Below are positions 34,690 through 45,175 of a stretch of 64,000 nt of DNA, one piece after another. The translations under genes and the position numbers were made by a program. The notes beneath the pieces are model-generated. The model was not told where the DNA came from, made no database searches, and worked only from the letters and a program-made list of their open reading frames with translations. Each line of letters begins with the position of its first letter. Position 1 is the stretch's first letter. The stretch lies in NCBI GenBank assembly GCA_013339895.1, contig JABACO010000001.1, positions 22,402,996 through 22,466,995 of the forward strand, read 5' to 3'. Source of the DNA: Ephydatia muelleri. Taxonomy: Eukaryota; Porifera; Demospongiae; Spongillida; Spongillidae.

Positions 34690-35142
34690 TTTTGACCACA
34701 CCCCTTCCTGACATAAGATAGTCAGCCATCTTGTGGTGATTTTAATAATCTAAGGTGTGGGTATGGCTGTAGTGATGGACAACATGCATGGCCATGTGAG
34801 GCTATACACCAGCAGTACACAGGTTGCTTACTCTACTTCAGGGTACCACTGGTTTTGACCCACACCTTAATCATCACAAGATGGCTGACTATCTTATGTC
34901 AGGAAGGGGTGTGGTATGGCTTTAGTCATGGACAACATGCATGGCCATGTGAGGCTATACACCAGCAGTACACAGGTTACTTCAGGGTACCACTGGTGTA
35001 GACCACACCCCTTCCTGGAGTAAGATAGGCAGCCATCTTGTGGTGATATTTAATACATAAGGTGAGGGCATGGCTGTAGTGATGGACAACATGCATAGCC
35101 ATGTGAGCTATACACCAGCAGTACACACACACACACACACAC
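34690..35142. repeat. Mixed tandem and inverted repeat
   Basis: A unit of about 150 bp (CATGCATGGCCATGTGAGGC, ACACCAGCAGTACACAGG, GGTACCACTGG) occurs about three times. The stretch CACAAGATGGCTGACTATCT (34871-34890) appears inverted at 34715-34740 and 35025-35045. A CA run closes it at 35124-35144. Confidence 0.75.
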
Positions 35143-35724
35143 ACTATGTAAATACAAACCTGAAAGTGCTGGCTGATATTCATGATCATTGCACGTAGAC
35201 GGTCTGGGTTGCCACCACAGTTCCTCATGCACCAATACAAGTGCACCTTGCTGATTAGCCAGAATTCCATTTTTAATCAATATGTCCAGAAAGTACATAC
35301 GTATACCCTTATCGGAAAGTTCAGTGAACCACGTCCTATCCCTTGTAAAGACTGTATATGATGGAACTGCTTCGCCACATTCTTAGTGCCTGCAATAACT
35401 CCAATCAATTCACCACTGAAAACCAATAGATACCTTACTATGCCAAGTGTCGTAGGAATTGACCATCCCGAGTTGTTGTACATACTGCTTTATAGTAGCC
35501 TGGGCTACATCTGTGAAGCTTAAAACCTTTATTAGAAAGAAAATGTGAAATTGTAAACAGTTGGGACACAAGAGCAAACCTCGGGCAATAACTTGAGGCA
35601 AAACTATCTTAGTGCATGCCACCTTCCTGGTCTGAGCAATTCTGTGCTGCTGTCTTGGAAAGAGTGGAAATTCCAACAATCCTATGTGTACTGAAATGGA
35701 CGATACGCTAATAAACATGGGCAT
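35100..35724 (-). pseudogene. Transposase-like C-terminal fragment
   Basis: On the minus strand, in several frames: CPNCLQFHIFFLI, SFTDVAQATIKQYVQQ, NSYDTWHSK, GTKNVAKQFHHIQ, TWFTELSDKG, VHLYWCMRNCGGNPDRLRAM and IMNISQHFQ. The order YD-WH, GTKNVAK, W--ELSDK, HLYW-MRNC, IMNIS-H matches an uncharacterised transposase-like family I recall from cnidarians, sponges and vertebrates. Frame changes at about 35420 and 35290 are partly explained by possible introns (for example AAG/GTATCT at 35430). No intact ORF joins the pieces. Confidence 0.5.
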
Positions 35725-35823
35725 TTAGAACTTATGTGCATACCTTCCAGCCAGGCAAGGTACCGTTGAGTGGTATGCATTTGACGTAGAATCGTGACGT
35801 GCATCAGTTATAACCCACTATAT

Positions 35824-36063
35824 GGGTCAGTTTCCGAAAAGTGGCTATATATATAAAAAGTTATAAAAATGCTTCACGTTTGAATTGCTAAAACTCCGTA
35901 AAGGTTTAAGCTATCAATTTCCTTAAAATATATTTTCGTAGAGAGAAGTGGTGTGGCACGAAGTGTTCGAAATAGGAAGTTGATTGCTTTAACCGTTATA
36001 CGTGAAGCATTTTTATAACTTTATATATATATAGCCACTTTTCATTTTCTCGGAAACTGACCC
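35824..36063. mobile_element. Foldback element family 1, internally deleted copy
   Basis: Begins GGGTCAGTTTCCGA and ends CTCGGAAACTGACCC. It keeps the outer arms of 20803-21399 but lacks the centre. About 240 bp. Confidence 0.85.
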
Positions 36064-36509
36064 TTATCGGAAGTTTCGTTAGAAACTTCCATATAGGATT
36101 TGACCACGACCATGAATGTCATTAAAAAAAACGCGACCCGTCTGTAACAACACTCCCGACGATCGGATCGTGCAGCGTGTTTTAGCAATCGATCTAGAAG
36201 TCAAAAAGGAGTACTTTCGTTCTTGTTTCATGTCGCAGAACCGCGTGGTTGCAGAGAACAAGAGTGTGCTGCCCGTTCTCGTTCCTAGTCTCGGAATTCG
36301 TCTCCTTCTCCTCCTCCTCCTCCTTCTTGGCAACGCATAACTCGGGTCAGGAACACTTTTAAGCGATGTAAATTTCACCAATAGCTTTAGAATCGGCCGC
36401 AGGACTCGCTTTTATATAAATATAGTAGTTGTTATACTTTGATACACAATCGAATATCAGCCTATGTCTTGTATAATTAGATCATTTCGTAATTACGGTC
36501 TAAAGATAA

Positions 36510-36522
36510 ACGGCATGTGTAT
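36510..36522 (+). promoter_or_regulatory. TATA box of Helitron-like unit H2
   Basis: GTATAAATAGC at about 36514-36524, roughly 80 bp upstream of the ATG at 36603. Same context as the box at about 30708. Confidence 0.5.
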
Positions 36523-36602
36523 AAATAGCATAACAATTAGAGAAAAGCTTCAATCGTCGTTTGGTGTGCTACTTTTTTATTAGTGAAGTTGTTTTCATCA
36601 AA

Positions 36603-38049
36603 ATGCCTTCACGTCAAGAAAAGAAACGAGCGAAACGACGTGCGAAATACCTTGAAGTTCGAGACGATGTTTTAGAATCGGCACGGGCATCCTACAAGGC
36701 AGACCCTGAAAAGAAACGGACAGGGGAACGCGAGCGTTATCATGCAGACCCAGTAAAGAAACGGTCAGCTAAACGCAAAAGCTATGACGCAGACCCAGAA
36801 AAGAAACGGTCAGCTAAACGCGAAAGCTATGAAGCAGACCCAGAAAAGAAACGGTCAGCTAAACGCGAAAGCTATAAAGCAGACCCAGAAAAGAAACGGG
36901 CAGCTAAACGCGAAAGCTATGAAGCAGACCCAGAAAAGAAACGGTCAGCTAAACGCGAAAGCTATGAAGCAGACCCAGAAAAGAAACAGACTGCTGAACG
37001 CGAGCGTTATCATGCAGACCCAAAAAAGAAACGGTCAGCTAAACGGAAACGTTATTGGGAGGATCCTGAATGTTCTCGCTTGGCGAAGAGAGTGCGGTAC
37101 GGGAAGGCCAAGCGTGCCCTGCAAAACCAACGAGGCCATCGAAAAAGAACTACCGACAGAGTTATTCCAAGGTATGTAAATGTAGATGAAGATATTTAGC
37201 AGGGTTTTCATATGACATTTAGCTCAAACGTTGCCTTCTGTTAGATGCATGGTTTGAATATTCTAGTGCGACGTAGCAAATGTCATATGCAATTGCATGT
37301 GTAACTATAGGGCAGAGGGGGTGGGGTATAAAAAGAAATGCTGTCTTGTTGTGCCAAGTGGTTGGTGATAATCATTGCTCAGGGCATGTTTTGATACCAT
37401 CTGTGCATTGAATCTGAATGGCTTCAGTTTACATTGGATTTCATGCATTTTAGTGGGATGTAAGGGCATAACATAACTTTCAAGTCTTGGTGTACTGTGT
37501 ATAGTTTAGCACATACATAATGTTGCATGTACATGTACACGCTTCTTTTTTCATTGTAGCTACTCTCTGTATGAACCAAAGGATATCGTACTAAGCGAGT
37601 ATAAGGGTGGTCTCGAAAAGGCTATTCTTAAGAATAGCACTTAACTAGGCCGTGGAGGAGGTCGAGGAGGTGGCCGTGGAGGAGGCCGTGATGGAGAAGG
37701 CTGTGCTGATTCAGAAGCAGCAGAAGATGGGGTCGCTGTTTCAGATGGAGGTGTCGGCAGAGAAGAAGGCCTTGAAGGGGAAGAAGCGGCTGAAGCTGGA
37801 GGTGGCAGCACTGGAGGTCGAGGAGGTGGCCGTGGAGGAGGCCGTGATGAAGAAGGCCGTAGAGGAGGTCGTGGAGAAGGCCGTGGAGGAGGTCGAGGAG
37901 AAGGCCGTGGTGGCCGTCGTGGTGGCCGTGGAGGCCGGGGTGGTGGCCGTGGAGGCCGGGTGGCCGTGGTGGCCGTCCAGGAGGAGGCAGAGGTAGAGGA
38001 GGCAGAGGTGGAGGAGGCACAAGATGAGGTGGCGGCGGACGAGGCGACT
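36603..38049 (+). CDS. H2: basic 15-residue-repeat protein, exon 2 running into an RGG tract
   Basis: Exon 1 (36603-37171) starts MPSRQEKKRAKRRAKYLEVR, followed by nine 15-residue repeats of the type SYEADPEKKRSAKRE, the last ones RYHADPKKKRSAKRK and RYWEDPECSRLAKRV. Donor AAG/GTATGT. Exon 2 starts at 37560 (acceptor TTGTAG), joins in phase 2 and reads YSLYEPKDIVLSEYKGGLEK, ending at TAA 37642. The same frame continues after the stop into a Gly/Arg tract (GRGGGRGGGRGGGRDGEG onward) to about 38049. One G appears missing near 37950, where the frame turns from RGG to VAVVAV. Exon 2 lacks the NAFCNSHPLL part present in H1, so an internal deletion probably joined the N-terminal region to an RGG-box tail. 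Likely a non-autonomous derivative of a Helitron-like element. Nucleic-acid binding is inferred from composition only. Confidence 0.55.
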
Positions 38050-38225
38050 TTTTTTCCGAAGTTATAAACGTTTATAATTATTATTATTAACCTGTGTTGG
38101 TCCATGTACATGTATACTGTCGTTTGTTAAAGTTTTGATGCCAACATCCGGGTTGACGGGTTCCATGGCCACGAATGTGTAAGTAGATCTGCGGGGATGA
38201 CAGGTGGGCGAACCAGCTTCTCCGC

Positions 38226-38347
38226 TAGTCTCGTACCCAGACCCCATCACATCACAGCAGCGGAAGGAGATTTAATAGGTTGAAAAAGCGTAGCGGTGAT
38301 GTAATCCATCCGCTGCTGTGATGTGATGGGGTCTGGGTACAAGACTA
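38226..38347. mobile_element. Small foldback element, Mutator-type ends
   Basis: Left end TAGTCTCGTACCCAGACCCC is mirrored by GGGGTCTGGGTACAAGACTA. The arms are about 40 bp. The first 19 bp equal the ends of 40291-40871. A partial copy with CTCGTACCCAGACGTATA and CGTACGAGAC lies at 38390-38426. Confidence 0.8.
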
Positions 38348-38537
38348 CTCAGGTCGGGATCATCACGTTCCAGGATATGTGCCTCGTACCCAGACGTATA
38401 TATAAAACGTATGCGTACGAGACTACGTCGTCATAATCATGTCGGAGACCGTGTCCCTATATTGTATAGATGGAAAGAAATGAAAATGGAGAAGCAGTGA
38501 TACAACAGTCATTGGGTGTGATAAAAAAATTAAGAAA

Positions 38538-38818
38538 ACAAGTAAATAAAAACATTCTCTATGAGAAAGTTGGTGGGATATAGGATTTGAAGGCAATTGG
38601 TGGTGTAAAAAGCAAGGAAACAAGGTCTTATCTGAAGGGAAAATGTAATAGTCCTATATTTAGCACATTTTAGGGTATATGTTGTTTGTGTGCTAAATAT
38701 AGCACTATTACATTTTCCTTTCAGATAAGACCTTGTTTCCTTGCTTTTTACACCACCAATTGCCTTCAAATCCTATATCCCACCAACTTTCTCATAGAGA
38801 ATGTTTTTATTTACTTGT
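38538..38818. mobile_element. Foldback element family 2, diverged full copy
   Basis: Same ends as 33889-34184 (ACAAGTAAATAAAAACATTC), but the arms differ inside (AAGGAAACAAGGTCTTATCT), more like the intron copy at 4560-4838. This defines two subfamilies. Confidence 0.9.
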
Positions 38819-39430
38819 GACAAATAATGCGAATCAATTGTACTTCTGAGTTCTGCATACACACTTTTTACTTCTTCTTTGATCATGCCATGAGCCTATA
38901 TAAAATCAAGTGATGAGATTTACAATAATTACTGTATTCCTTCCAAATGAGATATAAACTGATATGCAGTTAGAAATGCAACAAGATGTTAGGCCTGGTA
39001 ATAAACCACTGGCATCTGGTTTTGACTTTGAATCCCAAACTGCACTTCTAAATACCTCATCATATGCATCTCAATGTAGGCCTAGTGCAATCAGTTCAAG
39101 AGCAATGATAATGTATTTAAAAGATGTATAGAAATGGGAATATGCATTATGCCTCTCTGGTATATACAGATCAATTATTAGCATTCGCATGCTGATATCA
39201 GGGACATCATGTTGAACAATATCTGTAAGCAGGACAAGCCGCTTCTCACTGGCCAAAGAAAGTAACATTATTTCACTTTATCAATCATGTAACATTAATG
39301 ACTGGTTACTAGGTTCAGACGATGCCCTGCCACAATGAGTGTATATATAGCCAAAGGTGCATCTCTCTGTATTTATACATGACCAGCCTAGCTCTGAGCA
39401 CTTGGCATCATTAGCATTGTGCTTGCGCAC
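38819..39430. other. No gene recognised
   Basis: A minus-strand ORF (39268-39071) reads LLTDIVQHDVPDISMRMLII and could be part of the neighbouring hAT remnant, but I cannot place it in that family. Otherwise short ORFs only. Confidence 0.4.
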
Positions 39431-39855
39431 CTAAATTATTATGATTATGATATTGAGAACTATATCGTCAACAAGGATTGTGAAAAGTTTGGCTTTTTTA
39501 TTTTCATCTACTAGCTTCCTTTGAATTATGTGCACTCCCATAATCACTATCAATTCATTCTGAATTCTTGGTGAAAGATAAGTTGCATTTTTAAGACTGC
39601 TCAAGGTGCATTTGATATCATTGTTATACTTTCCAAGTAGTCTCATCAATGCCAAAAAATCTCCAGGGTTTCCAGGTAGGTTAGATATTCTTCTTTCCCC
39701 TTTAATCCAATGCACTGCCTGCCAGTCTGCCACAGTATAGTACGACATTTGCAACAGCTTCCACGATTGTGCTTAATGTTTTTCTGCTTGATTGTATCAT
39801 GCATGACTGGGACTGTTGATTGTGGTTGTTCAATAGTCTTATTAATTTTGATCAT
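39431..39855 (-). pseudogene. hAT-type transposase (DUF4371-like) remnant
   Basis: Minus-strand frames give GRQCIGLKGKEE, then, after a frameshift near 39690, GNPGDFLALMRLLGKYNN, NATYLSPRIQNELIVIMG and KKAKLFTILVDD. This order (GRQ-I-L-G, G-FL-LL, Y-SP-IQNELI, AK-FSIL-DE) is that of DUF4371/TTF-type hAT proteins, where the final Asp/Glu region is catalytic. Only the N-terminal third remains and the frame is broken. Confidence 0.7.
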
Positions 39856-40029
39856 TACGTATAATAGACATCATCCGCTCAGCAAATGACAATCGGAGCC
39901 GCATCGTTTTTACGTTGCATAAACGGGTAGATAAAGTGCTTCTTACATCTAGTACTCAATCGCGCGCTTATACATGCATGTACAGCTGATGTACGTTTCA
40001 AACGATACTCACGAAACCGAGTAGCACAC

Positions 40030-40180
40030 TGCAAAAAAAAAAGGGTGAAGGTCACCCGTTTTGTGGTGTGACGGCTGGCAGCTAATAGGCACTCCAAATC
40101 AGGTGTACCTTCACACCGAATATACAAACGGGTGTTAAAATGTGGTGATTTCACACCGTCTAATGGGTGATTTCATTCCA
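40030..40180. repeat. GGGTGAAGG/TTCACACC inverted motif cluster
   Basis: GGGTGAAGGTCACCCGTTTTGTGGTGTGA is followed by CCTTCACACCG, ACGGGTGTTAAAATGTGGTG and TTCACACCGTC. These are several short inverted copies of one motif over 130 bp, probably an eroded transposon end. Confidence 0.4.
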
Positions 40181-40290
40181 TCACAGAGCCAGTATATTAT
40201 ATAAAGTCAAACAAAAATAATAGCACAGTATGAAAAAGAATGTGTATAACACAAAATAGCAAGTGTTCCTTCATGGAGGCTGTATGACAG

Positions 40291-40871
40291 TAGTCTCGTA
40301 CCCAGACCCAAATGTACGTAACGATGATTATCGCTTACAGTATAACATCAGGGTCTGGCCAACAAGTCGATCGAAGTTGTTCTGGTGCGCCGGAACTTTG
40401 GCGCTCCAATCAGAATCGAGAGTTTGCGTGACGTCACGGTAATTAGATTCCAATAGCATTCCACACTACAGAGAGGAGCCTGGTGCTTGATCGTGCGTGC
40501 GCGGCTAAGGTTGTGATATATGGACACGTGTCTAAAACGAAGGTAAAGCCATTTCAATATGGAAGGACTCATTACGAAGTACGTCTAAAATCTGTCGTGA
40601 ATCGCTTTCCAGCCCATCGTGTTCATCACTCTGAGACTATCATTGCGGTGGTAGCCTTTTCTCTCCGTAGCTTAAGCAAAGACAGACACACTGAAACAAA
40701 CCTCACGTTTTATCGTGATGACGTAGCCGTTGCTATGACAACCCAAATTATCGAACATTCCAATTACATTCCAAGAACAACTTTCTTCGACTTGTTGGCC
40801 AGACCCTATGTACGCTGTATTATACTGTAAGCGATAATGCTTATGTACGTTTGGGTCTGGGTACGAGACTA
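40291..40871. mobile_element. Mutator-type (MULE) foldback element with 9-bp target duplication
   Basis: The termini are TAGTCTCGTACCCAGACCCA and its near-reverse complement. The arms continue with CGATAATGCTTA/ATTATCGCTTACAGTATA and CTGGCCAACAAGTCGA-GAAG on both sides. GTATGACAG at 40282-40290 is exactly repeated at 40872-40880. A 9-bp duplication with long terminal inverted repeats is the hallmark of the Mutator superfamily. No transposase is present, so the element is non-autonomous. Confidence 0.85.
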
Positions 40872-40992
40872 GTATGACAGGTCTGTGTCCCACACACATC
40901 CATGTTGCTGTTCAGTCGATCTTCAAATCATTCTTTTTCTGTATTAATAAATAACACTGAAATCAAAATCGGCTGGAGTTTAACTGGTTAAG

Positions 40993-42003
40993 AGCCCCTT
41001 CAGACCTATTGGTCCATGAGAGGCTAAAGGTAAGAGAGAACATAATGTATCCCACGCCTGTACTGTATGCTGTGTATGTACATGTATCATGTATCATAAT
41101 GGGTGGCCCGTACAAAAAGCCATGCATTTGTATTGCAAAAAAAGCTAAAGCATTTATATTGCAAATATATATATATATTATTATGTTAATATCGATGGTT
41201 GTGGAAGACTGGCTTCCCATTCAGACTTGTGAACTAGTCAATACAGATTGATCAGGATTCACGGGTCGCATTGGTCACTTCAATTGAGACAAGCATATAG
41301 TCATTGAATTTATAGAATCGCGGGGTAAAGTGCGGGAGTGTATGATTGGGTATGTATATAATGTACTTTGCATTCAAGGGGGTGGCGGTGGTAATTGATT
41401 TACAGTTAACGTCGCAGTAACGGCGCAGGCTATACGAGTACTCCTCGCGCGTTCACAATGGTACAGAATACAGAAGTTTATTATATACCCATGTACCTAT
41501 TGCATCATACAGTTTAGGTCACATCTTTGCTTTCACTTTTCATCTTGATCACCACTGTAGCAACAAGAGGGCTGTGATTAGATACATGCATTTTTACAAA
41601 GCAGCTGCCTAATTTTGCCCTCTATTAATTCAGGGCTGGGATCAGATCCATATCCAGAAAGCTGCTGTTCAATGTCCTTTCTTAATTCAGATGGTGCCTC
41701 CATTTCTTTAACTCAACATTCATTCGACATCCTTGTGATGATGTGTTTCTAAGGATAATGAAATCGATGCATGGGAGAGATTGTGTAGAAGTCACTCTCG
41801 AAAAAACTTGTGTGTCTTCATACAAACAACTGCAGGCTGGTGCTGTCCCTGATGACATCACTGAAGTTACCACATATGAGTACAGGAATTTCAGCAGTGA
41901 TCAAAAGTTTTTCCACCAATTCGAATAGTGTCTATCTGGCCTTCTCTTGGGATTGAAACTGTGAAATGAAATGATAAGAAGACTTGCAGAAGAGCTGGTG
42001 AGT
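40993..42003 (+). repeat. Block V, copy 2 (direct repeat of 17068-18030)
   Basis: Collinear with copy 1. The ORF 41743-41928 (MFLRIMKSMHGRDCVEVTLE onward) is intact here but shifted in copy 1. The right end stops exactly where inverted block Z2 begins. Confidence 0.8.
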
Positions 42004-44189
42004 ATTTTTGTTTCTTAATGTGTTCAATCGATGAAACAACAGCACCCACATCACGATGCAAGTAGGAATTAGCATCTGAATCCAGTACTCGAACATTAAA
42101 AAAACTGTAGTTGCATGAGGCTGCCAACACCACGAACAGAAAGATATACAACCTAATCAGGTACATTTTCTCGGTCATTGGGTTCACTCTCACAACCTCT
42201 TTATATTATAAATAGTTTGGCATTAATCTAATAAAGCCGCACTGATTATTAATATAACTATATGAAAAGCCATACTAAATACACATAGACTACATAATGA
42301 ATAATGCACAAAATAGGTAACTATCAAAGCATGAAATACATACAATTTGATACTTAAAATGAAATCATAAAGAGAAACAAATTTAATCCACGAATGAGGC
42401 CAGAGGAGCATATTTAACTATACTTGTACGTACATTAACCAATTTTTCAAAATAATTTAGCTAACTTGCAGGCACACGCCTTCTCGAAAGACAAATAGTT
42501 TTGGCAATTAACCCTGTGCACGCGCATACATTAATAGCACATGACCAATTAATTTGTTAACTTGAAGGCACACGCCTTCTCGAAGAGTTGCCAAACGCCA
42601 TACACAACAGAGTTGAAGGCTAACTGCAAATGTTACGTTTGGACCCAGTGCGACAACATGAACGGCATTTTGTAAGTGGATGCTGTGGATGCCTGAATAT
42701 GAAATATTTATATACACCCCACATGGACGCATCATTGCGAATATAGTGTTGCTCAAACGTGGCCATTATTTTTTTATTTAGTATACCTCGGGTCATTAGT
42801 TGCAAGTCGCATATATCACATAAATTAATAGCGCTATGGTTTGGGGCAAGTGCAATTCACTGTACGTTGCATAGACACACACCCCCCCCCCCCCCCCTTT
42901 TTTTTTTTGCCAAAAGTGGTGAAGAAATGTATACAGTGTAAATTTGCATACAGACACACATACTAGCATGGCATGCTCAAATGGACATTTAGATTAGAAA
43001 TAAGCTGTACTCCCCGGTACAGTGCATGTATCTGCATGTCAGTCTACTGTGCCGAATGTAGAGCTTGTCTGTGAAAATGGCAGGCCACGCTCTGCAGGAC
43101 AGTGTAAAAGTGACGAATCATTTAACTGACAATAAATAGCGACATAAATATACCCCTACCAAGTGCGTTGATGCGTTTCCATGGTTTTAGTGTCGGCTAC
43201 ACAAATATGTTGTCGTTGCAAATCTTTACTATTTCTCGAGAAAGTCGCATATCGTTGGCTTCACTATTGCACGTGGGCAGCATTAACTATGCAAACTGAA
43301 TTCATTGCATGCTTCTAAGCATCCGTTGTGACAGCGTGTGGAGCATACAGGTACAATAGTCGATTGAATTGCATGCAAATCCTGTATCGTTTTCTGGTAG
43401 AGAAGATAATTGTAAATAGAGGATCTGCGAATGTAGTGTTGTGAAGTTGGATAGAGTGGACCAACCATAATCCATATTATGATCAGGTCAATTCTATCCG
43501 ATATGTGAGCGCATTTAATTAATTGTGATATATGGGGCGAATTGGATCGACATACACACATCAACCAGGCGAAACCTAATTTGTAGCACAGCAAAACAAA
43601 TTATTTGGTTTTGATGTTGTCAATTAGGTATGAATTGTATTATGATAGCAGCCCACGCAGGTACAGGTATCACATGCATTTATATATGTTGCCCAATTCG
43701 ACTGCATGCGTGTAACATAAGAACTGAAATTTCATCTTGTGATGCATGTACGTTAAGTAGTTACAGTGTATGTGAACTGTATCAAATAAACGTTCTATTC
43801 AGTTGGGAAAAGGCCATGCATGAAACAGAATTATCATCGTCTCAAAGTCAAGTAAAGGATGTACATTTCCACTGATATATACATGTACGTGTACATAAAT
43901 ATGACCGTAAAATCATCATGCCATTTTATGTACTTCCCATTTATCGTCAATACTCCCTAACCTGGATGTCACATACATGTATAATGCATATTGTATGCGT
44001 ATTAAATTTTAGTGCATTTCATTTCTCTATTGCATGTGTGTAATTCAGTTACATTTATTTGGATTGGTGTATCTGCATGAATAATTTGCGAATGTGTCAC
44101 GTGCATGCAGGGTATGGTATGTGCCATGATCACAACACGAGTATCGTAATAATAAATTCAATGTAAATAGTGGTGTGGGTAATAACTAC

Positions 44190-44754
44190 TGCTGTTGAAT
44201 ACATTTGTTCTCTTTTGTCCCCGAGATTACCAGAAATCCAATCAAAAAAAAGTCTGGTTGTGAGCTTAGCCCAAAGCCAGTTATACATTTTGATACTTAC
44301 TTCTGCTGCAATGCAGTAATCTGATAAATGATCTCATGAAATTGATTGGCCAAATCACGACAGCTAAAAAAGTTTCCCAACGCGTTTACCAATGCAACTT
44401 TGAATGCGTCCATTACACTTACCCATGAGCATGAGTTATTGATAACAGCATCTTTGACAGCAATCAAAGCATTGTAGTCCATCTGGGATATTGACCTAGT
44501 ATTGTTTCTCAAATGGCAAACACGTGAAGTCTCGCTGTTGAGATTTTGCATTATTAAACACTGAGAGTAGAAAACCAAATGAATGATCTGTTCAAAATCG
44601 ATTTATACTTAAATCATGATCCTTTAGCGACGTTTTCAGGTAACCACACCTTTCCTGACATCTGCAAGTTTTGTAGAGAAACTTCTCGCTTAACATTAGG
44701 AGCAGGAATGATTGTCTCAATGGATAGCAAAACAACTACTGTGAAGAAAACCAT
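44190..44754 (-). pseudogene. Dead family-B gene (splice donor deleted)
   Basis: The minus strand starts MVFFTVVVLLSIETIIPA and keeps VKREVSLQN, QMDYNALIAVKDAVINNSCS and other family-B landmarks. Lesions: a frameshift near 44695; a 10-base deletion at about 44617-44618 that removes the last bases of exon 1 together with the GT donor (intact genes have GAGGGTGGGC there); and an in-frame TGA early in exon 3. The exon-2 donor survives. It is clearly non-functional as a three-exon gene. It sits in opposite orientation to the intact B2 2.4 kb away. Confidence 0.75.
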
Positions 44755-44934
44755 TTTCGTATATAGCTCGTTGATTTCCCCACGCAATATTATATTCAAC
44801 ACAATAACTCCCTACCTTATTGGAGTGATAGGTTTTGTAGTAATAGTAATTGATTATTAACAGCAGACTATGGGACTGCAATAGCCTGACTATTTTAAGT
44901 GCTGGAATTCTAAGTATGAGTCAGTTGACAACCA

Positions 44935-45175
44935 CGAGTTAGATAGCTGGTCTATTGAGGCTCTACCCGTCACTCCTTCTCTTTTGGAGATATGATTTAG
45001 ATTTATAATGCATATAACTTTCATGATGAAACCTGTAATATCTTGACTTGTAAACACACCCAACAGTTCTACCAAGTACAGCTAATTCAACACCATACAC
45101 GGAATGGCCAAGTCCAGAAGAGAGGGAGTGACGGTAGAGCCTCAATAGACCAGCTATCTAACTCCTGGTTGTCGA
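44935..45175. repeat. Micro-inversion flanked by 60-bp inverted repeat
   Basis: GAGTTAGATAGCTGGTCTAT (about 44936-44956) recurs inverted as ATAGACCAGCTATCTAACTC near 45146-45166, both with the adjoining AGGCTCTACCCGTCACTCC. The segment between them is in the same orientation as 12240-12420, although the rest of block Z2 is inverted relative to Z1. Confidence 0.65.

Noticed and set aside
37628..38111. Pro/Arg- and His-rich minus-strand ORFs
   Set aside because: They are antisense shadows of the plus-strand Gly/Arg tract of H2.
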